Shown in pieces: positions 27,058 through 35,471 of a DNA stretch of 64,000 nt. The notes beneath the pieces are model-generated. The model saw only the letters and a program-made list of their open reading frames with translations. It searched no databases and was not told the origin of the DNA. The stretch lies in the NCBI RefSeq assembly GCF_900096915.1, contig NZ_FMYK01000002.1, positions 434,001-498,000 on the forward strand, given 5' to 3'. This DNA is from Acinetobacter marinus. GTDB lineage: Bacteria > Pseudomonadota > Gammaproteobacteria > Pseudomonadales > Moraxellaceae. Every line of letters starts with the position of its first letter. Positions within the stretch are counted from its first letter, which is position 1. Both the position numbers and the translations under genes were made by a program.

Positions 27058-27528
27058 TCAATCGTGCAAGCCTACTTGAGGCACATCTAAAGATACTTTG
27101 ACACGATCGAGCACCACCGTGGTCTTAAACCATTCTACATTTTCATTGTGATGAAAAAGCACATCACAAATCTCTTGAAAGCGTTTCATGCTCGGCACCA
27201 AGAGCACCAGCATAAAGTCTGCCTCACCTGTAACATAGTAGCATTGCTGGATTTCATCTCCTGAAAAGCTCATTTTCAACTGTTCAAGATCGGTGATGTG
27301 TGTCTTGTTGACACGCACTTCAACCAAGATGGTAATCACTTGATTGAGTTTGTCTGGGTCTAAAATCGCCATATTGCCCGTAATATAGCCATGTTCACGT
27401 AATTTTTGGATACGGCGTTGCACGGATGCGGTCGATAGATGCACCGTGTCGGCTAAGCTGCGCAAAGGCGCCAAACAATCCTGTTGCAATAAGCGAAGTA
27501 AGTGCAAATCAAAGGCGTCAAGATTCAT
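27058..27528 (-). CDS. Lrp/AsnC-family transcriptional regulator
   Basis: A 156-aa regulator with an N-terminal helix-turn-helix (NLDAFDLHLLRLLQQDCLAP, then LADTVHLSTASVQRRIQKLREHGYI) and a C-terminal RAM/AsnC ligand-binding domain (residues about 65-150, with CYYVTGEADFMLVLLV). Such proteins respond to amino acids. The frame is open to 27600, but ATG 27528 fits the normal domain start. It is divergent from a DMT transporter, which is the likely target, in a pattern seen for amino-acid exporters. No operator could be picked confidently. Confidence 0.88.
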   Translation of the reverse strand: MNLDAFDLHLLRLLQQDCLAPLRSLADTVHLSTASVQRRIQKLREHGYITGNMAILDPDKLNQVITILVEVRVNKTHITDLEQLKMSFSGDEIQQCYYVTGEADFMLVLLVPSMKRFQEICDVLFHHNENVEWFKTTVVLDRVKVSLDVPQVGLHD

Positions 27529-27654
27529 ATTTGAGCAAATACAGCTGATTGTGTGATAAATTTTCTCATTCATCCTATGAATTATCAGTAAAATTATCAA
27601 GTGATGTGCAATAAAATATTAAGCATTATATTAATGACCAGATGTGTGCTGAAA

Positions 27655-28554
27655 ATGTCGATCTCATCCAATACTACGCTCGGTGTCACGCTCAATGTGA
27701 TTGCTTCGATGTTATTTGCATTGATGTTTGCCTATACCGCTTTGTTAGATGTGTTACAGGGCAATGAAATCTATGGGTGGCGCATCTTGTTGACTTTTCC
27801 TTGTCTGACGCTTTTTATTATTGTTCAAGGTCAATGGTCTCAGGTTCAGCGTATTTATCAGCGCATCATCAAGAATCCTTATTTTCTACTGACGCGTTTT
27901 GTCTCGTCAGCATTAATTGGTGTTCAGCTCTGGCTATTTATGTGGGCACCTGCAAATGGCTATGGGCTGGATGTGGCACTTGGCTATTTTATGATGCCGA
28001 TTGCGATGGTGGTGCTTGGTGCAGTGGCTTTTCGGGAAAAAATGTCCACCTTGCAAAAAGTATCCTGTGCTTTTGCGGTGATCGGTGTGCTGAACCTATT
28101 GCTGATTTCGAGCAGTTTGAGTTGGGTGACTTTATTGATCTGTCTGGGCTATCCGCTTTATTTTTGGTTAAGGCAAATTAGCCAGACCAATAATGTGGGT
28201 GGGCTGTGGTTTGATATGATCCCGAGTTTACCGATCAGTCTATTTTTTATCATTCAGGGCGGGGTGTTGTCAGGTGACTTAGGCACAGTGTTTCACGCCA
28301 CTTGGTTGATTCTCGGCTTGGGTCTCATCAGTGCATTGGCATTAGGCTTTCAATCGTTGTCTGCACCGCATTTAAACATTAGCCTGTTTGGGCTGTTGGT
28401 TTATGTCGAGCCGATCTTATTGCTTGGCGTCGCACTGATGCTTGGCGAAAGCATTCAAGGTACAGAGTGGTTGACTTATATTGCGATTTGGTTGGCAGTG
28501 AGTGCGCTATGTCTAGAAGCGGTTTTGCATCTCAGAAAGCCAGCCATCGCTTAA
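27655..28554 (+). CDS. EamA/DMT-family transporter (RarD-like)
   Basis: Polytopic inner-membrane protein of about 300 aa with roughly ten hydrophobic helices, beginning GVTLNVIASMLFALMFAYTA and including GYGLDVALGYFMMPIAMVVLGAVAF, which is the RarD-type pattern of the DMT superfamily. The in-frame stretch before ATG 27655 (from 27601) is poorly conserved in character and was left out. Divergent Lrp regulator suggests that export of an amino acid or related compound is its job. Convergent with ribA, 33 bp apart, with no clear terminator between them. Confidence 0.85.
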   Translation: MSISSNTTLGVTLNVIASMLFALMFAYTALLDVLQGNEIYGWRILLTFPCLTLFIIVQGQWSQVQRIYQRIIKNPYFLLTRFVSSALIGVQLWLFMWAPANGYGLDVALGYFMMPIAMVVLGAVAFREKMSTLQKVSCAFAVIGVLNLLLISSSLSWVTLLICLGYPLYFWLRQISQTNNVGGLWFDMIPSLPISLFFIIQGGVLSGDLGTVFHATWLILGLGLISALALGFQSLSAPHLNISLFGLLVYVEPILLLGVALMLGESIQGTEWLTYIAIWLAVSALCLEAVLHLRKPAIA

Positions 28555-28587
28555 GTTTAGCCACGGCTCGAATTAGGTCAATCTGCG

Positions 28588-29175
28588 TTAATACATATGA
28601 TCCATACGATCACGCTTGGTACGCAGGTAATCTTCATTCAACGGATTTTTCCCCACCACCAACGGTAAGCGATCGACCACATCGATGCCGAGTTTTTTTA
28701 GGGATTGGATTTTCTTTGGATTATTGGTAATCAGTTTGACTTTTTGAATGCCAAGCTGTTTCAGCATAATGGTAGTCATGTCATAGCGACGTGCGTCGGC
28801 AGGCAAATTTAATAATAGATTAGCATCAACCGTATCGTGCCCTTGATCTTGTAAGGCATAAGCACGGATTTTATTGGTCAAGCCAATGCCACGACCTTCT
28901 TGGCGCAAATATAAAATTGCCCCACGTCCTTGCTGTTGAATCAACGCCATCGTGGCATTGAGCTGAGGACCACAATCACATTTTAATGATGAAAATGCAT
29001 CGCCCGTTAAGCACTCTGAGTGTACACGCACCAAAGTTGGCTCGTTAGAAAACTGCTCCAAGCCCACAGATAGCGCCACATGTTCTTCTTTTGTTTCAGG
29101 ATCTTGAAAAACACTAATGATAAATTCGCCATGTGCAGTAGGGAGTTTTGAACTGGCAACAAATTCGATCGACAC
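28588..29175 (-). CDS. ribA: GTP cyclohydrolase II
   Basis: Opens the imidazole ring of GTP to start riboflavin synthesis. Signature motifs are RVHSECLTGDAFSSLKCDCGPQL, which carries the zinc-binding cysteines (CLTGD, CDC), YLRQEGRGIGLTNKIRAY, and LLLNLPADARRYDMTTIMLKQLG, ending with ITNNPKKI. The 195-aa form from GTG 29175 (SIEFVASSKLPT) matches the usual family start; a GTG at 29184 would add three residues. It stands alone, not fused to RibB. I looked for an FMN riboswitch upstream and did not see one. Confidence 0.95.
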   Translation of the reverse strand: MSIEFVASSKLPTAHGEFIISVFQDPETKEEHVALSVGLEQFSNEPTLVRVHSECLTGDAFSSLKCDCGPQLNATMALIQQQGRGAILYLRQEGRGIGLTNKIRAYALQDQGHDTVDANLLLNLPADARRYDMTTIMLKQLGIQKVKLITNNPKKIQSLKKLGIDVVDRLPLVVGKNPLNEDYLRTKRDRMDHMY

Positions 29176-29184
29176 GTCGTACAC

Positions 29185-29509
29185 TCAAGTTTAAAAAAGC
29201 ACTCCATTATAACTGAATCCTTCACCAAAACTGAAATTTGGCGTTGTTTTTGTGCAAGAACAACACTTTTTTGTATTCATCAGTCAATAATAGTTGCTAT
29301 CACAGTGCAATATTCAGGATAATCTACGCTTTATTTTGCGACCTAAATTTGCGCAATGTGCTGAAATTGTGCGTGTTATGGCACAGTAGCATTGTTTGCA
29401 ATTTTTTTAATTAAAATGTGGCAGTGATATGTTGTAATATGAATATTGCAATGCGCTGACAAACATTCCCGAGCAACCTTTCGCAAGGCATTTGAAGGCA
29501 TAGCCACAT
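29185..29509. other. 325-bp divergent spacer between ribA and dxs
   Basis: A+T-rich, with the last 100 bp before dxs especially so. It should contain the ribA promoter (leftward) and the dxs promoter (rightward, probably around the T-run at 29401-29440). No RNA gene, riboswitch or open frame could be supported. Confidence 0.4.
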
Positions 29510-31462
29510 ATGTTGTATACCAAGATTCCTACACAAAGACCGCATACCCCACTTTTAGATAGCATTGATTATCCAGCACAGTTACGTCAGTTGCCAAGCG
29601 ATCAGTTAGCGACTTTGGCGGATGAGTTACGTCATTACTTGCTCTATGCCGCAGGGCAAAGCGGTGGGCATTTTGGTGCGAATTTGGGTGTGGTTGAGCT
29701 CACGGTTGCTTTGCATTATTGCTTTAATACGCCACATGATCGTCTGATTTGGGATGTGGGTCATCAGGCGTATGCGCACAAGGCATTGACGGGTCGTCGT
29801 GAGGCGTTGACCTCGATTCGTGCGCAAGATGGTTTGGCGGCGTTCCCTGCCCGTGAAGAGTCTGAATACGATACCTTTGGTGTTGGGCATTCGTCTACTG
29901 CGATTTCAGCGGCGCTCGGTATGGCGCTTGCGAGTCGTTATCAAAACCAACAACGTGAATGTATAGCTGTGGTTGGCGATGGTGCAATGACCGCAGGTAT
30001 GGCGTTCGAGGCGATGAATGATGCAGTCGCACATCAAGCCGATGTGTTGGTGGTGCTAAATGACAATGATATGTCGATCTCATGTAGCACAGGTGGTTTT
30101 GCTAAGCATTTAGCAGCGATTTGGAAAAGTGGTCAGTCGGTCAGCTTGGATGCACAAGGTCAAGTGGCGATCTTGCCTCATCCTGAGTGGACGTATACTT
30201 CTCGGTTGCACGATGCAGCAACAGATGCAGCAGATAATCTCTTTAAAGCATTGGGTTTTGAGTATTTTGGACCTTTTGATGGGCATAACATTGAAGAGCT
30301 CACGCAAGTTTTAAATGCAGTGAAACAGCGCAAAGGCCCTCGCTTAATCCACGTCTATACTAAAAAAGGCAAAGGCTTTGAGCCTGCCGAAGCTGATCCA
30401 ATTGGCTACCATGCGATTAGCAAAATTAGCCCAAATGTTAGTAAGTCTGTCCCAGTTAAATCTGCAAAAAAATATTCTGATGTATTCGGTGATTGGCTCT
30501 GTGATGAAGCCAATTTAGATCAACGCCTTTTAGCCATTACTCCTGCGATGTGTGAAGGCTCGGGCATGGTTGAGTTTGCCAAACATTTTCCACAGCGATT
30601 CTTTGATGTAGCGATCGCAGAGCAACATGCGGTGACGCTTGCTGCGGGTATGGCGTGCGAAGGTGCAAAACCTGTGGTTGCGATTTATTCGACTTTTTTA
30701 CAGCGTGGCTATGATCAGCTGATTCATGATGTGGCTCTGCAAAATCTTGATGTGACTTTTGCTATTGATCGTGCGGGCTTGGTCGGTGAAGATGGTCCAA
30801 CCCATGCTGGGGCGTATGATTATGCCTACATGCGTACTGTACCGAATATGGTAATTCTCGCACCGAAAGATGAAGATGAATGCCGTCAGATGTTGCACAC
30901 CGCTTACCATTATCCAGGCCCAGCGGCAGTGCGTTATCCACGTGGCGTAGGTGTAGGTGCAGAGATCATGAGCGAAATGGCGATCCTGCCACTTGGGCAA
31001 GCGGAAATCGTTGCTGAATATGGTACTGCACCGTATGCGGTATCTATTCTCGCTTTTGGTAGTCGGGTTTATCCTTGTATGGCAGTTGCAGAGCAATTGG
31101 CTGAACAGCTCAATATTGCCGTGCGTGTAGTGAATATGCGCTACGTCAAACCGATTGATCATCGTATAATTCAGCAATGTGCTTTAGACAGCGAGCTGCT
31201 GGTTACGGTTGAAGAGCATGCCGTCATGGCGGGTGCGGGCAGTGCTGTGAATGAAAGTTTGGTGGCGCAGTCGTTGTCAGTGCCGAGCCTGAATATTGGT
31301 TTGCCTGATCAGTTCTTGGCGCAAGCTACTCCTGCACAAATGCTTGCCAGTGTCGGACTTGATGAGGTGGGTATTTTCCATCAAATTAAACAGCGTTACC
31401 TATCGCTTACAGAACAGTCAGCATCTACGCAGAATTCTGCTAAAGTTTTCGCCTCACAATAA
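29510..31462 (+). CDS. dxs: 1-deoxy-D-xylulose-5-phosphate synthase
   Basis: Thiamine-diphosphate enzyme that joins pyruvate and glyceraldehyde 3-phosphate, the first step of the MEP isoprenoid pathway. The 650-aa protein shows HFGANLGVVELTVALHY, WDVGHQAYAHKALTGR, the ThDP motif VVGDGAMTAGMAFEAMNDA with LNDNDMSISCSTGGF, and in the second half FDVAIAEQHAVTLAAGMA, RAGLVGEDGPTHAGAYDY and a transketolase C-terminal domain. ATG 29510 gives a normal N-terminus. It feeds Dxr (2.5 kb) and ultimately UppS (0.9 kb) in this window. A MITE-like element lies downstream. Confidence 0.97.
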   Translation: MLYTKIPTQRPHTPLLDSIDYPAQLRQLPSDQLATLADELRHYLLYAAGQSGGHFGANLGVVELTVALHYCFNTPHDRLIWDVGHQAYAHKALTGRREALTSIRAQDGLAAFPAREESEYDTFGVGHSSTAISAALGMALASRYQNQQRECIAVVGDGAMTAGMAFEAMNDAVAHQADVLVVLNDNDMSISCSTGGFAKHLAAIWKSGQSVSLDAQGQVAILPHPEWTYTSRLHDAATDAADNLFKALGFEYFGPFDGHNIEELTQVLNAVKQRKGPRLIHVYTKKGKGFEPAEADPIGYHAISKISPNVSKSVPVKSAKKYSDVFGDWLCDEANLDQRLLAITPAMCEGSGMVEFAKHFPQRFFDVAIAEQHAVTLAAGMACEGAKPVVAIYSTFLQRGYDQLIHDVALQNLDVTFAIDRAGLVGEDGPTHAGAYDYAYMRTVPNMVILAPKDEDECRQMLHTAYHYPGPAAVRYPRGVGVGAEIMSEMAILPLGQAEIVAEYGTAPYAVSILAFGSRVYPCMAVAEQLAEQLNIAVRVVNMRYVKPIDHRIIQQCALDSELLVTVEEHAVMAGAGSAVNESLVAQSLSVPSLNIGLPDQFLAQATPAQMLASVGLDEVGIFHQIKQRYLSLTEQSASTQNSAKVFASQ

Positions 31463-31521
31463 GTTGGTTGTAAAAAGATCATTTCCTGACAAGAAATTCT
31501 ACTTCACCAAAATGCTTAAAG

Positions 31522-31532
31522 TTTGCTAGAAT
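31522..31532 (+). promoter_or_regulatory. extended -10 promoter candidate upstream of the suhB element
   Basis: TTTGCTAGAAT contains TGC followed by TAGAAT (31527-31532), an extended -10. No good -35 is seen. It lies about 20 bp before the MITE-like element, so transcription from here would pass through the element to suhB. Confidence 0.35.
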
Positions 31533-31551
31533 ACGCAGGCTTTAGGCATAA

Positions 31552-31817
31552 GGGTTTGTTGACACTTCACAGATGCTTGCGACAACAGAAGCTTTTTAGG
31601 CGATACTAGGCATGAATGATGAAATTTAGTTATTCTAAATGAGTTATTCATAACGACGTAGCGTCAAAAAGCTTCTTTGTCCCTAAGGGTTATAGCTAAA
31701 ACTGCTATAAACTTCGTTATGAAACTTGGCAAGGGAGTAACCATTCCCTTCGTTTCATGCCTTGTTTATATTGTTTTAGCTAATAACGCAATGCATGTAT
31801 GAAGTGTCAACAGACCC
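31552..31817. mobile_element. MITE-like element with 18-bp terminal inverted repeats
   Basis: GGGTTTGTTGACACTTCA at 31552-31569 matches, with one mismatch, the reverse complement of 31800-31817. Nested inside are further inverted repeats: GGCATGAA (31609-31616) with TTCATGCC (31754-31761) and AGAAGCTTTTT (31587-31597) with AAAAAGCTTCT (31666-31676), plus two short hairpins. The 266 bp carry no open frame of interest. Terminal repeats starting GGGTYTGTTGACA recall IS5-type insertion-sequence ends, but this family link is from memory. I see no clear target duplication. A structured RNA is the alternative. Confidence 0.6.
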
Positions 31818-31870
31818 CACTCTTTTTAATCTGTATTTTCTCATCTGTAATTATTCAAGGTCGGTGTTCA

Positions 31871-32707
31871 ATGGAACCTATGGTGGTGATGGCTGCTCGT
31901 GCGGCACAATTGGTCGGTGAAGAGCTACTCAAGGCGCATAAAAATCGCCATATGCTCGATTTACAAGTCGAAGAAAAGGGCATTGATGGACCAGTTACCC
32001 GTGTAGACCGTTATCTTGAACAGATGATTATTGATACTTTAAAACGTAGTTATAAAAATCATAGCTTCCTCGGCGAAGAATTTGGCTATCAAGAAGGCAA
32101 AGGTCATGATGCGGACTGGTGCTGGATTATTGATCCACTAGATGGCACACAAAACTTTATAAATGGTTTTCCACATTTTTGTATTTCAATGGCTGTGCAA
32201 CACAAAGGCGTTACGCAACATGGCGTAATCTACGATCCTGTGCGTGATGAGTTGTTCTCTGCAAGTCGTGGTCGTGGTGCGATGCTCAATCAACGTCGTA
32301 TCCGTGTCAATGTGAAAGACAGCCTTGAAAATACCTTCCTTGCAGTCGGTCATCCATTCAAATCTTTACGTGGTGAAGAAGTCGTATCCCATGCGGAACA
32401 ACACTTTGCATCATTACTTGCGGTGACCAAAGCAGGTGCGCAAATCCGCCGTGCAGGTTCGGCAGCCCTTGATTTAGCCTATGTAGCAGCAGGTCGCTTT
32501 GATGGTTTCTTTGAAGTGAATCTTAAGCCGTGGGATATCGCATCGGGTGAATTACTGGTTCGTGAAGCAGGCGGTACGGTAGTCGATGCACGTGGCGGTC
32601 AAGATAGTCTTGATAATGGTCAAGTCTTAGCATGTTCATTAAAGCTATTAAAGCCATTGATGAAAACTGTAGTGCCTGCGTGGGGTGATGCGGTGAAAAG
32701 CAAATAA
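31871..32707 (+). CDS. suhB: inositol-1-monophosphatase family protein SuhB
   Basis: Mg-dependent phosphatase fold; in E. coli SuhB also joins the rRNA antitermination complex. The 278-aa product from ATG 31871 starts EPMVVMAARAAQLVGEELL and shows the metal-binding motifs GEEFGY, WIIDPLDGTQNFINGFPHF, and the C-terminal WDIASGELLVREAGGTVVDA. The open frame reaches back to 31799, but those codons lie in the right end of the MITE-like element and its flank. The promoter may be the extended -10 before the element, so the element would form part of the leader. A strong terminator follows. Confidence 0.95.
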   Translation: MEPMVVMAARAAQLVGEELLKAHKNRHMLDLQVEEKGIDGPVTRVDRYLEQMIIDTLKRSYKNHSFLGEEFGYQEGKGHDADWCWIIDPLDGTQNFINGFPHFCISMAVQHKGVTQHGVIYDPVRDELFSASRGRGAMLNQRRIRVNVKDSLENTFLAVGHPFKSLRGEEVVSHAEQHFASLLAVTKAGAQIRRAGSAALDLAYVAAGRFDGFFEVNLKPWDIASGELLVREAGGTVVDARGGQDSLDNGQVLACSLKLLKPLMKTVVPAWGDAVKSK

Positions 32708-32730
32708 TTGCTCAATCAACATTAGAAAAG

Positions 32731-32768
32731 AAAAAACGCATGCGCTGTTGAGCTCATGCGTTTTTTTT
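32731..32768 (+). terminator. intrinsic terminator after suhB
   Basis: AAAAAACGCATG (32731-32742) pairs with CATGCGTTTTTT (from 32755) around a 12-nt loop, ending with eight T's. The A-run on the left also gives it minus-strand activity for the convergent gene. Confidence 0.9.
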
Positions 32769-32813
32769 ATGGCTAGGATTTAATATCCAAGATTTAAAGT
32801 CATGATTGAAACT

Positions 32814-33509
32814 TTAGAAAAGCACTTTATAGATAAAAATAATGATCGCCAATGCAATCAGTGGATTTAAAACTAAAAAGAATCTTGACGCTTCAGCACT
32901 TGGAATGATTTCCACGCTTTGATGTGCGTGCTGATGTGCATGAGCATGGTCTGCTTGATGCGTATCATGTTGTGCATTTTGACTGATCATTTGGCTAAAT
33001 TCCTGCATCACTTGTTGACCATCGACTGCGTCATCAACGACTTCAATATCTTCTGCACGCTTATATTCAGGTTGCCCAATACTGTCCCAGAACCAGCCAT
33101 CGGCATGCACTTGTAGCCAATGATGTTGTCCATCAATCAGCTCAGCAATGCCGTCCTGCCCAAGTGAAGCACTTTGATCGAGATGTGCGAGTTCATTCAA
33201 GAATGTTTCAGCGACGATGCGATTGCTTGCTGGGAGCTCACTTTGAATTGGGGCAAAATATTGCTGTGCCAGATCTTCATTTTGGATATGTGTGGCAGTG
33301 GCGTTTGCCAATGCTTCAGCATCCGTATTTTGAATTTGTGTATAGACCGTATCGGCGCTTTTTTTCTGCGTAGCGATCAATTCTGCGACTTGTAAAGCCA
33401 AAATGTGCAAGATAAATTGCTTGCGCTCAGTCTTAGGCTGTGAGGCTAAAAGCGTTGGCTGTTGCTGTTCGACCTGTTGTTCGATATAGCTAATAAAGTC
33501 AAATGCCAT
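32814..33509 (-). CDS. tail-anchored protein with His/Gln-rich segment
   Basis: The 231-aa product begins MAFDFISYIEQQVEQQQPTL and is mainly helical and acidic. It contains an aromatic patch HHWLQVHADGWFWDSIG (about 128-144), a His-rich stretch HQADHAHAHQHAHQSVE (about 183-199) and a C-terminal membrane helix FFLVLNPLIALAIIIFIYKV. No N-terminal signal is seen, so it should be a tail-anchored inner-membrane protein facing the cytoplasm. The histidine cluster could bind metal ions. It lies 26 bp downstream of sspB on the same strand, hence may be co-transcribed with the stringent-starvation genes. Function unknown. Confidence 0.75.
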   Translation of the reverse strand: MAFDFISYIEQQVEQQQPTLLASQPKTERKQFILHILALQVAELIATQKKSADTVYTQIQNTDAEALANATATHIQNEDLAQQYFAPIQSELPASNRIVAETFLNELAHLDQSASLGQDGIAELIDGQHHWLQVHADGWFWDSIGQPEYKRAEDIEVVDDAVDGQQVMQEFSQMISQNAQHDTHQADHAHAHQHAHQSVEIIPSAEASRFFLVLNPLIALAIIIFIYKVLF

Positions 33510-33535
33510 GATGATTCCTTATTGTTTTATGACGA

Positions 33536-33985
33536 TTAATCTAACACACGCAGTGATGGTTTTTTCTTCGGCGCATCGCTTTTTTCAGTCGTATCTGAAT
33601 GTTCTGTACCGTCTTGCGTGAATTCAGGCAAAGCATCATCCTGATTCACGATATTTTCATATTCTTTAGGATCAAAAAATAAGCCCTGACCATTTTCACG
33701 ACTATAAATCCCAAGTACCGCAGACATTGGCACATAGATTTCTTGGGGAACGCCACCAAATCGTGCGCTAAAGAAAATCGCCTCATTGCTACTTTGAAAT
33801 TGATGCACTGCATGCGGTGCAATATTTAACACGATTTGCCCATCTTTAATATGTTGCGTGGGTACTTTGACATGATTTTGTGTGGCATCCACCAACAAAT
33901 AAGGTGTCAGCTGATTGTCACAAATCCACTCATATATTGCACGAGCAAGATAGGGGCGGGTTGGGGTCAAGTTGGCATCTGTCAT
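33536..33985 (-). CDS. sspB: ClpXP protease specificity-enhancing factor SspB
   Basis: Adaptor that delivers ssrA-tagged (trans-translation) substrates to ClpXP. The N-terminal substrate-binding domain shows RPYLARAIYEWICDNQLTPYL, the QIVLNIAPHAVHQF strand pair and ARFGGVPQEIYVPMSAVLGIYSRENGQG. After it comes a flexible acidic linker and a C-terminal ClpX-binding tail ending KKPSLRVLD, which fits the SspB XB motif. 149 aa is normal. sspA is 10 bp upstream, the widespread sspAB operon order. Confidence 0.95.
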   Translation of the reverse strand: MTDANLTPTRPYLARAIYEWICDNQLTPYLLVDATQNHVKVPTQHIKDGQIVLNIAPHAVHQFQSSNEAIFFSARFGGVPQEIYVPMSAVLGIYSRENGQGLFFDPKEYENIVNQDDALPEFTQDGTEHSDTTEKSDAPKKKPSLRVLD

Positions 33986-33995
33986 TCTGAGAACC

Positions 33996-34661
33996 TTAGT
34001 TGTTGAATCGCTTTAAATAATCACTATACCGTGAAAGCTCTACTTGTGTCATGGATTGTTTAAAACTGTCACGATTAAAAACACGTTTACAATAGAGCAA
34101 AAGCGCCTTGCTGTGTTTATTTGATAATGAAATCCCAATCGACGGCAAGCGTAATAACAGCGGCGCAAGACTACAATCCAAAATTGAAAATTGATCGGAC
34201 ATAAAATAATTAGAATGTTGAAATAATTGGCTTAAATTAATCAAAATATCTTGCAACTCAAGTTGCGCCTTTTTTTGATCCTGCTCGCTCAGCTGTTCAG
34301 GATGACGTAATAGTTGATCTGCATATTTAAACCAATCTTGTTCTATGCGCCATAACAGTTGTTTTTGTTGCGCTTTTTCCGCAGGTGCATCAGAGAATAG
34401 ACGATTTTGACGATAACGATCGTCGATATATTCATTAATAATCAAGTGGTGATACAGCTTAGTTTGTGGATCGACCAACGCAGGTAACGAGCCATACGGA
34501 TTGAGCTGGGTCAGATCATCAATTTCTGTATCCTCAACGAGAATCAAGCGATACTGAATCCCTTTTTCCGCCAAAATCAGACGCGTGCTGTGGCATTGAT
34601 AGTCATTATTATGACTATATAAGGTAATCCCGTGATAAGGCTGAATATCAGAAAGTTGCAT
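33996..34661 (-). CDS. sspA: stringent starvation protein A homologue (GST fold)
   Basis: A GST-fold protein without expected glutathione chemistry that binds RNA polymerase in E. coli and promotes stress and late-phage transcription. From ATG 34661 the 221 aa begin QLSDIQPYHGITLYSHNNDY and contain an N-terminal thioredoxin-like domain (PYGSLPALVDPQTKLYHHLI) and a helical C-terminal domain (about 95-221). The frame continues upstream to 34787, but that stretch is unlike any GST start. Together with sspB it forms the sspAB operon. Divergent from the GTPase/roadblock cluster across a 369-bp spacer. Confidence 0.88.
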   Translation of the reverse strand: MQLSDIQPYHGITLYSHNNDYQCHSTRLILAEKGIQYRLILVEDTEIDDLTQLNPYGSLPALVDPQTKLYHHLIINEYIDDRYRQNRLFSDAPAEKAQQKQLLWRIEQDWFKYADQLLRHPEQLSEQDQKKAQLELQDILINLSQLFQHSNYFMSDQFSILDCSLAPLLLRLPSIGISLSNKHSKALLLYCKRVFNRDSFKQSMTQVELSRYSDYLKRFNN

Positions 34662-35030
34662 AATGACCAGACAAAAAGTCGAAGCGCACATTTTAAAGCA
34701 AATTGCGCCGTACAACAAAGGCTTGTGCAAACATGAAAACTTTGTGTAAAGTACATGAGGAGTATTGTTTTTACATTGTAAGAACAAGTTACAAATAAAA
34801 TAGGTTAATTTCTTGCAAAATTTGTCAAATAGGCAGATAAATTGTCAATGAAAACAAGATTTTTCAATGAAAATTTGATGAATTGTTAGTTGCAAAAATT
34901 TGTTTTCTAAGTATAATGTTTTGTTAAGTTGATCACCTTTTTTAAGAATTTTGTTAATTAAAGATAAACTTAACTGAGGGTTAAAAGGATTAACTTAGTT
35001 TCAATTTATTTATAAAAAAGGGTATACATC
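34662..35030. other. 369-bp spacer between sspA and the roadblock gene
   Basis: Very A+T-rich. It contains the strong promoter at 34890-34917 and a leader of about 107 nt in which GTTAAGTT (34923-34930) can pair with AACTTAAC (34967-34974). I see no open frame or RNA gene in the first 200 bp, which should hold the sspA promoter. Confidence 0.6.
34890..34917 (+). promoter_or_regulatory. sigma-70 promoter of the GTPase/roadblock cluster
   Basis: TTGCAA at 34890-34895 and a consensus TATAAT at 34912-34917 are 16 bp apart. The predicted start is near 34924, giving a leader of roughly 107 nt before ATG 35031. The inverted repeat GTTAAGTT/AACTTAAC begins right at the predicted start and may protect the 5' end. 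Confidence 0.6.
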
Positions 35031-35390
35031 ATGGCTAAGGTTTCTCTAGAAGCATTATCAGATATCGACGGTTTCGTTGCAGCAGCATTGGTTGATAGCG
35101 AAAGCGGTTTGGCATTGGCAACTCAAGGCGGTGGCGGTATTGATCTTGAGCTTGCAGCAGCAGGTAACACCGAAGTTGTACGTGCAAAACGTAAAGTCGC
35201 AGCAGCGTTGAATTTGGGTGACGAGATCGAAGATATCTTGATCACATTGGGTAAAGCGTATCACATCATCCGTCCTTTGGATCGTAACGATGCATTGTTC
35301 TTGTACCTTGTACTTGATCGTTCTAAGTCAAACCTTGCAATGGCTCGTCATGAGTTAAAAAGTTTTGAAAAAGGTTTAGATTTCTCTTAA
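35031..35390 (+). CDS. roadblock/LC7-like protein, first of the GTPase cluster
   Basis: A 119-aa protein with the roadblock/LC7 pattern: ALSDIDGFVAAALVDSESGL, then GIDLELAAAGNTEVVRAKRK, IEDILITLGKAYHIIRPL and FLYLVLDRSKSNLAMARHEL. These domains are GAPs or scaffolds for small Ras-like GTPases such as MglA, and a candidate GTPase gene lies third in this cluster. It has a strong promoter, a purine-rich leader, and a terminator-like hairpin directly after it, so it may be made in excess over the rest. Compared with the actinobacterial conservon order it corresponds to CvnB. The physiological role is unknown. Confidence 0.8.
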   Translation: MAKVSLEALSDIDGFVAAALVDSESGLALATQGGGGIDLELAAAGNTEVVRAKRKVAAALNLGDEIEDILITLGKAYHIIRPLDRNDALFLYLVLDRSKSNLAMARHELKSFEKGLDFS

Positions 35391-35405
35391 TAAGAAATAA
35401 TATAT

Positions 35406-35443
35406 GCTCATAATTCACAATGTGGTGGATTATGGGCTTTTTA
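35406..35443 (+). terminator. terminator/attenuator hairpin between first and second cluster genes
   Basis: GCTCATAATTCAC (35406-35418) can pair over 13 positions, counting G-T pairs, with GGTGGATTATGGGC (ending 35437) around an AATGTG loop, followed by TTTTTATT. It resembles an intrinsic terminator inside the cluster and probably lowers expression of the three downstream genes relative to the first. Confidence 0.75.
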
Positions 35444-35471
35444 TTCAATTTTACCTTGCTTGGTAGTTCTT

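Noticed and set aside
28588..29510. FMN riboswitch upstream of ribA
   Set aside because: I looked for the conserved RFN-element blocks in 29176-29509 on the minus strand and found none.
31540..31830. target-site duplication around the MITE-like element
   Set aside because: The bases next to both ends (ATAA on the left, CACT on the right) do not match, so no duplication is claimed.
31799..31870. N-terminal extension of suhB from ATG 31799
   Set aside because: The extension is in the right end of the MITE-like element and does not match the family start EPMVVMAARAAQLV.
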